From NCBI GenBank assembly GCA_028715345.1, contig JAQUSB010000012.1:1-49011 (forward strand): 49,011 bases of DNA. The letters are read 5' to 3'. The notes under the pieces are model-generated. The model made no database searches, was not told the origin of the DNA, and saw only the letters and a program-made list of their open reading frames with translations. Shown piece by piece: positions 18,001-33,000 of this stretch. Source of the DNA: Candidatus Omnitrophota bacterium (GTDB taxonomy: Bacteria; Omnitrophota; Gorgyraeia; 2-01-FULL-45-10). The position numbers and the translations under genes were made by a program. How positions within the stretch are numbered: position 1 is the first letter of the stretch; each line of letters starts with the position of its first letter.

Positions 18001-21000
18001 GTGATACCGAGCGGGTGCGCTAATTATCCTACCTTAGCCAACTCGACTACAGTGTTCGCGCTTACCGTAAATAGCGGGGCGAGCGCTACATTGAATGACG
18101 ATCTCACCGCGACCGTTGGCGTTCGTAATGCGGGCACGCTCACTCTGGCGGCTTCCAAAACCCTCACCGCCGGCGGAGTAGATTTTACGAGCGGCACATT
18201 TACCCCGGGCACAGGCTCGACGGTGATATTGACGACATCTAACGGTTCAGGAGGTTTAGTTACCGGAGGAAATAGTTTTTATGATCTGACGGTTTCTTCG
18301 GGATCATTTACGTTTAAACAAGGATTGGCGGATACGCTTACTGTTACGGGGACATTGGCTATTTCCAGTGGAGGTACACTATTATGCCCATACACGGATC
18401 TCACCACAACTACCACAGATTCTACAGGCGCTACAGTCGCCGGCGGTAAAGGCCGTACCATCACAGCCGCAAACATCGACATCCAAACAGGCGGCAGCCT
18501 TAACGCGGATGGGTGCGGGTTTGGGGCAGGCGCGGGGCCGGGCAAGGCCAACGGCGGTGCTTCTTATGGAGGTGTGGGGCAAGTGTCTACTGTAACTTAT
18601 GGTTCTGCGGGAAATCCAACTTCGCTTGGATCTGGCGCAAATACAGCAGCAGGCGGCGGAGCGATAATACTTAATGTTTCAGGTACGTTAACGGTAGCGG
18701 GAACTCTAAGTTCGAATGGTGCAGGTAGTGGTAGTTATGGTTCTTCGGGAGGTACTATTAATATCACTGCTGGTACGTTAGCAGGATCAGGTACGATATC
18801 CTCGAATGGTGGGATTCAATATTACGGGGGTAGTGGTGGACGAATATCTTTAGTGAATGTGACCACAAATAATTTTTCGGGAACACTCCAAGCTAATGGT
18901 GCTTTTGGGTACGGTGGTTACGCTGGAACTATTGCTTTTCCTTCGGGATACAATTTAACGCTGGGTGGTTCGGGCAATATGACAACATTGCGTTTGGGAA
19001 GCGATGGGTCATATAATTATACTTTTGGCACAATCACTATAAATTCAGGAGGGACATTAGAAATAGACGGTAATCCGACTATGAACTCATCCAATGGCGG
19101 AGCCGCGACAATATCCGCAACCAGTATAGATGTAAAAAGCGGTGGAGCTATAAGCGCAAATGCATTTGGTTTTTGCTGGGGACATGATGGACCTGGATAC
19201 GGTGCTAATAACATAGGCGGCACCTATGGAGGAGAGGCATGTGGTAACACAAATTTGACGTATGGGTCTTTAACAAATCCAATAAATTTAGGAAGTCAAG
19301 GTGTTTCAATTACGGGTGGAGATGGTAATGGAGGTGGGGCTGTAATATTATCTGTTTCGGGAACATTAACTGTTGATGGTAATATTAGCTCAAATGCAAA
19401 AACGGCAATTACTTACTCTGGTGGGGCCGGCGGGTCTGTAAATATTAGTTGTGCGACATTAACAGGTACAGGAACTATTACAGCTAATGGTGGGGCTAGT
19501 TATTATCCATCCGGCTCAGGCGGACGTATTGCTATTAAACAAACAACGGGTACAGGTTGGACACCAACTATTCAAGCTTTAGGCGCGACTTCTGGTGCTT
19601 CAAGTAGTAATTATAGTGCCGCGGGCACAGTCTACCTCGAAGACGCAAATGACGGCGCTGGTAAAGGCGAACTGATCATTGATAACAACAGTATCGCAAC
19701 AGCAAGCGGTGTCGATACCTTAATATCCTCTTCGGTTACGGATTGCTCTGTCGGCGACGTTATAATACGTAATGCAGGTAAATTGCAGATGGCCTCAGGA
19801 ACGACGCTGGCCTGTAAAGGCTCATGGACGAATACGGCAGGCACAGATCTTACGGAAGGTACGGTAGCATTTAGCGGCGCTACAACATCTAAAACGATCA
19901 CTGCGGGAGGAAAAGCCTTCTATAATATTTCTTTCGATGGCGCAGACGGCGGGTCATGGACACCGTCAGATACATTGTATGTTAAAGGTAACTGGACGAA
20001 CGCTGCGACCGGCGGGTTTACATGCAGTACCGGTACGGTAAGCCTCGGCGGCACAGCTCAGAAGATATTGGGATCGACGACATTCTATAATTTAAGTAAA
20101 TCCATCTCGGATGCTGCGGATACCTTAATGTTCGAGAATTCCAAGGCCCAGACGATCTCACCCGGCGGGAAGCTGACGTTAGCCGGTACTTCCAGCTACG
20201 CGCTTTCACTGCGCTCCTGCGACTCGAGCGGCGCGCAGACCGACGGCACACAATGGGAGCTGGCCGTGAACGGCCTGTCGGACGTAAGCTACGCCGATGT
20301 AAAGGATTCGGACGCTTCGGCAGGGATGATGGTTATAGGTGTAGATTCCACCGATTCCCTGAATAACCTTAATTGGAGTTTCGTTTCGGGCACGACGCGT
20401 TACTGGGTGGGCAACTCAGGAAACTGGAGCGATGCCGCGAACCATTGGGCGGCCTCTTCGGGCGGTACGGCAGGCTCGGCGAACGCGCCTGTTGCGGGCG
20501 ACAACGTCGTCTTCGACGCCAATTCCGGCTCAGGCACCGTCACTATAGACACAGCGGGTGTCTCGTTAGGCAACCTGATCGACAGCTCACCTAATATTAC
20601 GATAGCGACGAGCACGAACGGCATAGCGGTTGCAGGCAATCTGGCCGTGAACGGCACTTTGTCCGGCACCGCGGCGGTGACGGTATCGGGTACGTCGAAG
20701 ACCATATCGGGCACAGGCACCATCTCCGCGCCCTTAACCCTGGGCGCAGATTATACAATTAACGTAAACTCGGGAACACTTACCATAAGCGGTGTTATCA
20801 GCGGAGCATACGCGGTCACGAAGACAGGCTCGGGCACGGCCGTATTTTCCGGCACCAACACTTTCACCGGAGCTCTCACGGTATCGGAAGGAACGATATC
20901 GGTCCCCACGGTAAATAACGACAGCGCTGACGGCCCTCTGGGAAATAACGCCGGCGTCGTTACCCTGGGTTCATCCGGGAAGAACGTGACATTCAAATAC

Positions 21001-24000
21001 ACAGGCGCTAACGTTACAAGCACGAAGAAATTTACTATGGCCGGCGGCAGCTCTAATAGTTTCCAGGTCGACACGGCCGGTGCGACGCTTACTCTTTCCG
21101 GCGTAATCGACGGTTCCGGCGCTCTGTGTAAAACAGGCAGTCAAACATCGATGCTAATGTTGGGTGGAGAAAACACCTTCTCCGGCGGTGTGACGATCAA
21201 GGCCGGGATAGTTGCGCTTTCCACCAGCGCAAATGCAGCAGGCACTGGAACGATAACTATTGGAGATACAGGCGGGAGCGCAAGCGCTACATTGCATGTA
21301 GTAACTAATCTGACTATTGGTAATGCAATTGCAGTAGCGTCGGGTAGCAGCGGGGCGCTTAGTATAAAATCTTATGCTCCTACAACTTTTAGTAATACGA
21401 TTACTTTAGCAAATAATATTTCAATGGGCGCTGGTGGTGGATGGGGTTCTGATATTGAATGCAATGGTGATATTAATGGAACGGGAACGATTACCGTTGA
21501 TAGCGTTATAGGCAGTATTATAGCTATAAACGGCGCTATTGGCTCGGACATAACGGGTATTATTCAAAATAGTTCAGCGTCGCAACTTCAGCTTTCTGGC
21601 GACAATAGCTCTTATGCTAGAGGTGTTACAATTAAAAAAGGAACAGTAGTTTTGCTGACAAGTAATAATGCAGTTGGTACGGGAACAATTACTTTGGGTG
21701 ATATATCTGGTAGTGATAATGCAAGATTACAAATAGGACCAGGCTTAACTATTGGTAACGCAGTTACAGTGGAATCGGGTAGCAGTGGAACGGCAACAAT
21801 TGGCCCATATGATAATTCTTGGAGTGAAGTTACAGTAAGTGGAGCTATTACTTTGAGTAAGTCATTAACGGTAAATAATGCTGGGTCGTCACCAATTACT
21901 TTCAGTGGAGGCATAACTGGTACAGGTAATTTGACAATTGATAATAAAAGCAATAAGGCATTTAATTTTACTACTGGTAGCATAGACAACACAGGAACAA
22001 TTACCAACCAGGGGGCAGGAACCAGCACTACAACTATTTCAGCAACCATTGGCTCACATGTCACCGGCATCACGCAGAATTCCAGTACGTCAAAGTTGTT
22101 GCTATCCGGGAATAACTCCACCGTTGGGGGAGTCACGATCTCATCAGGCACGCTGGAGCTTTCCGGCACCACGAATCTCAATCTCTCCGGCAATTGGACA
22201 AACTCCGTCGGCACGGCAGGATTTGCCGCAAATTCTAGCACGGTTACTTTGACCGGCTCGGGTCAGAAGCTGTTAGGCTCCACTGCGTTTTACAATCTCA
22301 CGAAAAATATATCGGGCGGATCCGCCGATACGCTGTACTTCCAGTCCGGCCAGACACAGGCTGCGACAGGCGCTTTGACGCTTACCGGCGCGTTGGGCAA
22401 GATACTGACTCTTCGCTCCTGCGACTCGAGCGGTACCCAGACGGACGGAACGCAGTGGAAACTGCAGATGAGCGGAACGGGCTCCGTCACCTATGTCGAC
22501 GTGAAGGATTCGGACGCTTCCCCGGGCAAGACCGTGACAGCGACTTATGCGACCGACTCTTCGAATAACCTGAATTGGAATATCAGCGCCGCAGGAGTAG
22601 GTTCTACCGTTAAATTGTGGAAAGGCGGAACTTCGAACGTCTGGGCGCTTGCCGATAACTGGAAGCTTACCGACGGCGTCACCGCTACGACGGTGCCGTC
22701 CGCTACGGATACCGTGTATATAGACGGAAGCTATACGAACGCGCCGGTAACTACGGCGAGCGCGACGACGACTATCGGAACTTTGGTCACAAGCGGCGCT
22801 TCTACGCTTACGCTGGGCTCCGGCGGTAACCTCACCGTGAGCGGCGATTGCAATATCTATAACGGCTCTACGGTTACATACACGCAGGGCGCAGCCGCGG
22901 ATTTAACTGTGAACGGCACGCTGACTATCGCCGGCGGCGGCACACTCACATGCCCGTATACGGACCTTACCACAACCACTCAAGACTCTCAGGGCAATAC
23001 TGTTGCAGGCGGCAAAGGCCGCACCATCACCGCGGCGAATATTACTATAGATTTGGGCGGCAGCCTGAACGCGGATGGGTGCGGGTTTGGGGCAGCTGCG
23101 GGGCCGGGGATAGGAAATAGTGGAGGAAGCCATGGTGGAAGAGGCGGAGACTATAATGGCAGTGGTACAGTAGGAAATACTTATGGTGATTTTACGAATC
23201 CCGTTTCTTTAGGAAGTGGCAGTACTTCTAATTCCTCTGGGTCAAAGGGTGGTGGCGCTATCATTATCTCGTCTACAGGTACAGTAACTGTAAACGGAAC
23301 ATTGAGTGCAAATAGTTCTACCGCAAATCTTAATTATTCTACTGGTTCAGGCGGGAGTATTAATATTACCGCTGGAACTTTAACAGGGTCAGGAGTTATC
23401 CAGGCAAACGCTCTTAACGCCAATACTTCCACAGGTGCCGGTGGTCGTATCAGCTTATATAATGTAACAACGGATACTTTTAGCGGTACATTAGAAGCTA
23501 AGGGGGGAACAAATACTTATAATAATTGTGGCGCGAGAGGATATGCCGGGACTATTTGTTTGAGTAACACAAAACGCTCTAATCTTGTTATAGGAGGAAC
23601 CGGTAATATTAGTTCTTTACGATTAGGTTCGGACGGAACAAATAATTATGCTTTAGGAACCATTACTATACAATCAGAAGGAGTTTTAGAAATAGATGGT
23701 AACCCCTATATGAATTCAAGTAATGGAGGTGCGGCTACACTGAACATTACATCTTTAGATGTACAAACGGGAGGCATTTTAAAAGCGGATGGCCTTGGTT
23801 TTCCATGTTCAGCCGGGCCCGGACGTAGTACTTCGGAAGATTATGAAGGTGGTAGTTATGGAGGGGAAGGAGGCGATATAAAAGATGGTGTCGTTGGCAC
23901 GACCTATGGCTCTATTACAAATCCTATAAATTTAGGAAGCGGATCTAACGCCACGCTCGGGGGGAGTGGTGGAGGGGCTGTAATTATATCCGCTAGTGGT

Positions 24001-27000
24001 ACGGTAAATGTAAATGGGACTATTAGTGCGGATGGTTATGGTAATACTAATAGGGGGTATGGTTCGGGTGGAAGTGTAAATATTGCAGCAAGTTCGATAA
24101 CAGGTAGTGGAACAATTAGAGCTAATAGTTATACGACTGCTTACAGTGGAGGCGGCGGTCGTGTAGCTCTTAAACAGATATCAGGAACATCATGGGCGCC
24201 TACAGTTACTGCCTATGGCGGTTTAACAGGTTCAAATAAAGGCGCCGCAGGCACAGTCTACCTCGAAGACGCAAATGACGGCGCTGGTAAAGGCGAGCTG
24301 ATCATCGATAACAACAGTATCGCAACAGCAAGCGGCACGGATACCTTAATATCCTCTTCGGTTACGGATTGCAGTGTCGGTGATGTTACCATACGTAATT
24401 CAGGTACACTCCAGATGGCTTCAGGGACTACATTAACATGTAAAGGTTCATGGACGAATACGGCAGGCACAGATCTTACAGAAGGTACGGTAGCATTTAG
24501 CGGCGCTACAACATCTAAAACGATCACTGCGGGCGGAAAAGCCTTCTATAATATTTCTTTCGATGGCGCAGACGGCGGGTCATGGACACCGTCAGATACA
24601 TTGTATGTTAACGGTAACTGGACGAACGCTGCGACCGGCGGGTTTACATGCAGCGCTAGTACGGTAAGTCTCGGCGGCACAGCTCAGAAGATATTAGGAT
24701 CGACGACGTTCTATAGTTTAAGTAAATCAGTCAGCTCTGCCGATACATTATATTTCGATAATACGTCTACGCAGACATTCGCCCCAGGCGGTACGTTAAC
24801 GTTAGCAGGGGCATTGAATAATTTACTGTCTCTTCGTTCATGCGACGCCGGCGGTACGGCGAGCGACGGGTCAGCGTGGGAACTGGCAGTAAATGGATCG
24901 ATGAGCGTAAGTTATGTGGACGCGCAAGACTCCGACGCCTCATACGGCGCTACTGTACTTGCCTCCGACTCCACGGATTTGGGCAATAACTTAAACTGGA
25001 CATTCGCCGATTCCAATACCAATAGGTGGATAGGCACGACATCCACTGCATGGGCTACCGCTACCAACTGGTCTAAGGGCACGGCGCCTTCGACTACCGA
25101 TAACGTCTTAATAAACGGAACCTACGATAACGCGCCTACGCTTTCGAGCGCCGCGACAGTAGCCTCTATTAAGGTAAGCGGCGCATCGACGCTTACTTTG
25201 AACGCGCTGCTTACTACCACAGGAACCGCGCAGTTGTATACGGGCGCTGCGATAACATGCGGTACGGGCGGGGCTGTGTCTATCGGCGGTGCGTATACTC
25301 AATCCGGCGGCACCTTCACCGGCGGCGCTACGGATTGCACGATAAATGGTGCGTTTACATTATCCGGTGGGACGTTTAACGCGCCGAGCGGGACATTTAC
25401 AGTGTGTCCTACGGTGCCCGACGCTACTTCTTGGAATCATACATCAGGTACGTTTAACTGTGGAAGCGGGACGGTGGTGATTAGTAATAATTGTACCAAT
25501 TATAAAACTCAAACAATAGTTGTGCCAACTACAGAGACATTCAATGATCTCATATTAACTTCAAATAGTAACGCTATTACGACAGTTATTAGTTCTGGTA
25601 ATACGCTAATTGTGGGAGGGACTTTTACACATAGGGGTAGATACCATTCTATAAATACTGGAACAATTCAGGCGCAGGGAAATGTAATATTAAAACTTGA
25701 TGCTAATGCCGGGAGGGGGACAGCTACTATTAATTTTGTAACAGCCGGTGATCAGACTATTACAGCTGATGCCGGTTCCGGAACGTGTAACATTAACATA
25801 GCGAAACCTTCGGGGACTGTTACTGTTTCGGGAGGAAGTATGTCTATCCCCGGACTTACTATTTCATCAGGTTCTTTTAACGGGGGTTCCGGCGATATTT
25901 CAATTAATGGCCAATATATTCAATCAGGAGGTACTTTTACTTCGACAAGCGGGATTTTAACAGTAAGTTATAACGCTTCAGCCGGTACAGTATGGAATCA
26001 TACGGCAGGTACGTTTAATCATAATGATGGAACAGTAGTGATTTATGGTAGGGATATGGTAGCCCAAGTAATTAATGATACTATGTCTAACCCATTTTAT
26101 AATCTGACTATTAGATTTCCTGGTGGTCACGACGGGTATGGACTTACGATTAGCTCTGGCACTACTTTAGTGGTAAATGGTACTTTTACAGAAGGAGACA
26201 CCAGCGGGGCCACATTTTTTCTAGGTACAGGGACAATACAAGCAAATGGGCCTGTGGTGATAGGCCCATATGCTAACGGCGGGTCGGCATCTATTACTAT
26301 GTCAGGAACGTCAGCGCAAACTATTACATTTAACGGTGGAAATACTCCTGGCGGCGTTATTACAATTAATAATTCCGCAGGTGTTACAACATCCGGTTCC
26401 GCTATCTTCTCAGGAGCTGTTACGGTTAGTGCCGGCACGCTCTCTCTCGGTGATACTACGACATTTTCCGATAACGTCACTGTTTCATCCGGCGGGACAC
26501 TAACGTGCGCGGCGGGTAAGACCACTACGTTCGGCGCAGGCAAAACACTTAATGTAGCGTCGGGCGGTATAGTCAATTTCGCAGGCACAGACGCGTCCAC
26601 CCTGGTTACATTAAGAAGCAGCGCCTCAGGCGCTTACTGGGACCTGACCAAAAACGGTACGGTGAATGCGGATTACGTGGATGTGAAAGATTCGAATTCG
26701 TCGGCTACGATCATCGCCACAAATTCTACCGATTCGGGCCACAACGTCAACTGGAATATTTCCGCGACGCTTCGCTTAAATTCGTGGGATTTGAATATGG
26801 ATGCAGGGACTCTTATTATGCATTTCAACCAGGCGGTCGATCCTGCCACTCTTAACGCGGCAGGCCTCACGATACAGGACGCGGCGACAGCCGGAGCGGG
26901 CAATAGTTATGAGCTGACAGGGGGCGCTACTTCCAGTCCCCAGGGGGCGGATATTACGGTTAATTTAACCGCAACCGATCTGAACGCTATCAAGGCCAAC

Positions 27001-30000
27001 GCCAATATCGCCAAATCAAGCGCTTCTACTTATATAAGGACCACAGCCGCTACCATCAAGACGCCCGTCTCTTATGGCGCGAGTTCGGTAGTTCCGATAA
27101 CGGACGGAAGCGCGATGCAGGTTACCGCATATACCGCGGACACGACGGCCCCGGCGCTATCGAGCTGGTCGCTCGATATGAACGCGTATACGATGACTCT
27201 GGATTTCAGCGAGAGCGTGAAAGCGTCGAGCTGGACGCCGACGGCGGTGACCCTGCAAAACTCGGCCTCCGCTACGAAATCGTTCACGCTTACGGCAGGC
27301 TCTACGACGGCGAGCGCTAACGGCACGCAGATCGTCGTGACTTTATGCGCGGCGGATTTTAACTCGCTCGTCGATTACACGGGCGGCGGGCTCTGCACCG
27401 CGCAGGGCGACAGTTACCTGACTTTGACCGCATCGGCGATAACCGATATGGCCGCTGCGCCCAATAGCGTTACCGCGGTTACGACAGGCGTGAACGCGTC
27501 GGCATACACCGCGAACACCCAGCCAGCCACCAATTTCTACCTGACTACCTCGGGGGCGTCGCAGACTACTGTTACGGCCGGTGAGGCGAAACAGATCACG
27601 GTAACGGCTTATGACGCTTCGGGTTACAGAATGCCGGCTTATGCGGGAGATAAGGGTATCGTATTTTCGGGATCGAACGCATCGCCGGGAGAATATAATC
27701 CGACAGCCAGAGATAAGACTAACGCCGATTTGGATTTCGGGACTTTGACCGCTCTCACTTTTTCTAACGGCCGGGTATCTACCTACCTTATGTTGTACTG
27801 TAAAGAGAACGCTTCGATAAAAGCTACCGACGGCACAGTGATAACTGCCGATGTCAATGCTTTGCAGGCCACCGTAGGCGCCGAAGTCAAGCAGTCGCTC
27901 GCTTTTTCGCAAGCGCCTTCCTCGACGGGCACCATTAACGTCGTATTGGAGACGCAGCCGGAAGTGATAGTGAAAGACTTATACGGCAACCAGGTCGATA
28001 CCGACGGCGACAGCATCACTCTGTACGCGTATGATCCTTCGACGGGCGCTCCGGTGACGTCCGGGGCCATTATCGCGACGGCGAACCCGGTAGTTACTAC
28101 GGCGGGTAAGGCGGTCTTCGAAGGAGTGACGTTCGATACTGCCGCTACCATTTATCTGTTTGCCGATTCCAGCGGACTTATGTCCTCATCCTCGGGCAAC
28201 ATAATATTTACGACGGCAGGGACCAGCACCGTCGACGCGCCAAGTTCCGCTGTGGCCGATTTCGACCTTATACCTACGAACGATAACGTTAACGGCCAGA
28301 AATTTGCGGTATTAAAATTTAAAGTTACGGATCACGGCGGCGATGCTACTCCTACGAATATAGACGTGATAAAGATAGCGATAGGCGGGACGGGCGCTAA
28401 TGCCGGCGGCAATGGCACCACTATCCCTGCCGATATAGCCTGGGCGGGAATATCTAAGACCGACGGGGCGAGCTTTATAGCGACACCGGTGAGTATCGAT
28501 AATAACTACATTACGTTCGGCGCCTCCGGCACGGTCATGGACACGGTGAGCGATACAGGGACGGGCTCGAGCACCGAATACGCCGTCTACATATATATGC
28601 GTAACGGGAAGCTGACCGCTACGGAAGGGCAGACTTATACATTCGGTACCGATGAATCGCTCCTGACGCCGCACGCGACAGGCTCTTCGCTGATGTCGCC
28701 TACGGCGTCCGCGACGCCGCCTGCGACAGTGACGGGAACTATAACAGTGGACCAGACCCACTGGGAGATCATCGATGCCTTAAGCGGCAGTTCCGCGATA
28801 AGCGCTACCGCAGGCACGAAGAAGGAGCTCATGATACGCGCCGTAGACGCGAATAAGAATATCGATAAAGATTACGGCGACGCCACATTCGGCGCGAATA
28901 AGACGCTCGTATTCAGCGGGCTATCTACCATAGGCTCGCATTATCCTACGATAGAGAGTACTAATTTCGGCGTCAGCACCGTCTTGAGATTTTACGCCGG
29001 CGCTACTCAATATGCTTCCGGGACAGATACGGGCGGGGCGACGCTGATGGCATACACGAGGGAATCGGGCAGTATCTCGATAACCTCGCCGGTAAACCCG
29101 TCCACCGGGATCGCGTATATAATGCACAGTAATTCAGTGGCAGCGGCCGCGGCGAGCCCGAGCGTTCTTACGGCTACAAGCGGCGGAGGCCAGACGGGTA
29201 AGACGTCCAAACAGCTGCCGGCTTCGCTTGTCGCGACGGCAACGGACGCATACGGTAATACGGTCCCGGACCAGGCGATCACATTCTCTGTGGCCGGCCC
29301 CGGCGCCGCGACGATGACCCCGTCAGACGGCATAGTCAACACCGATTCCGTAGGACGGTCCTCGATATTGCTTACCCCGGGCGCGACTGACGGGGCGTAT
29401 GTGGTTACCGCCACGCCGAGCGGGTGGGGCTCGGCGGTTACATTCGACGATTGTTACGCTCGCACGCCCAGAGGTATATACATAGTCAGCGGTGACGGCC
29501 AGTCTAAGGCGATAAACCTCGCTTTGGATGACCAACTCGTCTGTAAACTCGTCGATGTGGCTTCCGGGAACGGGAATGCGATACCTGCCGAGACGATAGA
29601 TTTCAGTTTCTCGTCGGTGCCTACGGATGCGATAAACTACTCGGTCGCTCCGTCGAGCGCAGTGACGGGGCTTATGTCGAGCGCTGCTCCGGGACAGGTC
29701 ACTACTACATCGGTTAAGCTGGGCGACAAAGCGGGCGCTTACTATATAAGAGCGACTTATACAGGCGTTACGCCGAACCTTACGACAGATTTTACGGCTA
29801 ATGCCGCATCTCTGGGGGCGACCAAGATAGTATTGACCGGGCCTTCTTCTATCACGGCGGGCCCTCCGAGCGTAGCGGCTACGCCGTTTGTTATTACGGC
29901 TAAAGACGCTTACAATAACATAGTTGCCATGACTACGGCCACTACATTTGACCTTACTACGACACATTCGTCTTCGGGCTCGTTCTACTCGGACAGCTTG

Positions 30001-33000
30001 TGCGCCGGCGCCCCCATAACCTCGGTTACTATAGGAGTGGGGTCATCGGCGGGGCAATTCTACTATAAAGATACGCTTACAGGTTCATGCACTATTACAG
30101 CTACGAAAGCCACGGGCGGGCAATCTCTGCCTGACGGCTCCATGAGCTCGGCTTCAGCCGCCATAATACCGGCGAGCATCAGTTACTTTACCGTTGCCGC
30201 CGGCGACTCTACTACCGTCACAGCCGGCGCGGCCAGAACGATCACGGTAACCGCTTACGACCCCTTTAATAACCCGGCGACGAACGCCGGCACGGTCCCC
30301 GTGACATTCGACTCTACGCTTGTAAATTTGTCTCCTTCGGGCCAGGCTCCTACGGTCAATGGCGTAGCCATAGGCAGCTCGACGCCGCTTGATTTCAGTC
30401 CCGGCACCGGAGCCGTAAGCGTGCCGTTACTTTTGTACAAAACCGAGACTGCACAGATAAAAGCGGCTTCGGGAAGCGCTACCACGCCGAGTCCGCTGTC
30501 GCTTAAGGTCAAACACACCTCGGCCGACCACGCTGAATTTGCGACCAATATCTCGAGTCCTCAGTCTGCCGGCGCGGCATTTTCGCTGCCGGCCATCAAT
30601 GTCGTCGACCTGTACGGCAACGTATGCGACGCGACGAACGGCGGCACACCTTATAGCGATACGCCGTCTTCCAATAACGTTACTTACACGCTTTCTACGG
30701 GCTCTACTATGAGCCCGGACCAGCTGAATACGAATACTTATACGAGGACAGTTGCTTTCGCAAACGGCGTATCTACTACGGCCCTTACCGCTACTATATA
30801 TAAAGCCGAAACCGCTAACATAACCGCGGCCGTATCCGGAGTGAGCGCGGGCACTAATACGGCTTCTAATTCGGTTACCATAGAAGCCGGCGAGATAAAT
30901 AAGCTTAATTTCGAGCAACAGCCGCCGCTTACATGCGTTACTTCGCAGCTATTGTCGCCGCAGCCTAAGGTGGCGGTGGGCGATGCATACGGCAATCCAT
31001 GCACTAATGCTACGGCAAATATAACCATCGCGGCAGTTACCGATACGAACGGTACGCCTGCTACGAACGGTATCCTGAGCGGTACGACGACGAAGGCCCT
31101 GTCGAGCGGCGTGGCCGCATATACCGACATAACTTATAGCTATCCCGAGACCATATACCTGAAGGCGACGGTATCCGGCATAAGCCTGGCCGCGATATAC
31201 TCGTCCCAGACGCAGTTCACCGCCACATATGACTTGAGCGCCGCAAATTTGACGTCTGCGGAAAAGACGGCTAAAGGTATCACCGGATCGGCCTCGTCCA
31301 TCGCAAACAGCAACGCAACCCCTGTTTACGGGTTTAAGGTCACCGATGCCGGCACGGACGGCCTCAGCGGCCTTATAACCAAGATAGTCATTAACAGGTC
31401 GGCGAACGATACTACGGGAGACTGGACTACCTATATATCGGATGCATGGATAACGGATATGACGGTAGCCGGTTCGACGCCCAGGCTTGGTACGGTTACC
31501 GCCGGCTCTATAACATTCGGAGACGGTACAAGCACTATTTACACCGTTCCTAATAATAATGCCGCGACGCCGAGGGTTTATGTGCTGAGCGTAACGCTGA
31601 AAAATCCTCTGCCGGCCGGAGCGGACGGCAAAGTTTTAGGATTTTCGCTGGTATCGAATAGCGATATAAGCGTGGATTCGGCTTTGGGTTCCGTATTTGC
31701 CGCCGCTACGACGGTTGCCGATACTTCGACGGTGACAGTAGCCGCTACGGACCTTAAAGTAGCCGGCAGCGCCGCCACGATGAATGCCGGCGACAGCGTT
31801 ACATTGACTATAAGCGCCATCGATGCCAACGGCAATATCGATAAAGATTATGCGGGAGACAAGGGGCTCACATTCAGCGGCGCCAGCTCTTCATCGAACG
31901 GCACCGTCCCGACAGTGACGGATAATATAGGCACGGCCAGGGCCTTCGGCGCGTCTACGCTTACGACTTTCGCAAGCGGCGTTAACAGCGCCTCTAAAAC
32001 CATTACTATGAAATTGTACACAGCCGAGGTAGCGTCCATTGCCGTTTCGGACGGCGTTCTCTCGACGAAGGCCGCGAGCAAATTTGCCATCACGGTAAGC
32101 GGCGGAGTAGCCTCGCAGCTTTTCTGGCAGACGCAGCCTGTCTCTATGGTCGTCGCTTACGCGCCGTGGCAGAGTTTCATAGTAACGGTCGCAGACGCTT
32201 ACGGTAATACGTCTTCGAGCACCGCGAACATAACGGTAACTCCGTCCGGGACGGGTGTACATGTCGGCGCAGGCGCCGAAGCTACGGTGGCCGCGACCGC
32301 CGGAGTAGCTACCTTCAATAATTTCTTCGTATGGTGCGATTCGTATCCGGGCGCGGTTACGTTGACCGCCTCGGCGGATGCCTCCGGCGTCACTAACTCC
32401 GTAGCGTCAAACTCTGTCCAGGTGGACCAGGTCTACCAGATCACCCTGAACTTGAAAGACTCGGTGACTGCCACGGCCCTGACGGGCGTGTCGTTGACGA
32501 TCCAGCAGACCACGAACGGCGTGACGTCGGTCGTGTACGGCCCTGTCGTGGGGAACAGCCCGTTTACGTTTACGCTGCCATACGGTACATACACCTTTAA
32601 GGCAACGCTCGATAAATACGTCGATTACAGCGCAGAGGAAACCGTCGGGGTCGCCGCAGACGGCGGCGACGGCGCTTACGATAACTCGATCGACTGGGTC
32701 AGGTATATGACCACGCTTACGGAAGCGACGGCCGATTATAACGTAAAATCGAGTTTCGTGTACGATGAAGACAACGACAAGCTCTATATCCGTCTCTGGC
32801 TCGAGAGACGCGGCAAGCTTATACTGAATAATTCATTGAACCTGTTAGGCCCGGGAACCGTCGATGTTTATGACGATGCTACCGAAACGTGGCTTACCAC
32901 GGTAAATCTTACGCCGCCGGCTTCTGCCGATCTGGTGAACGGGACTTACCTGGCCGAAGTGGATAACGTAATAACGTCCTCTTCGAACCTCTTGGGTAAG

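Noticed and set aside
18700-24240. Short tandem repeats as a CRISPR-like array
   Set aside because: Repeats are protein-coding, in frame, irregular in spacing and degenerate at DNA level.
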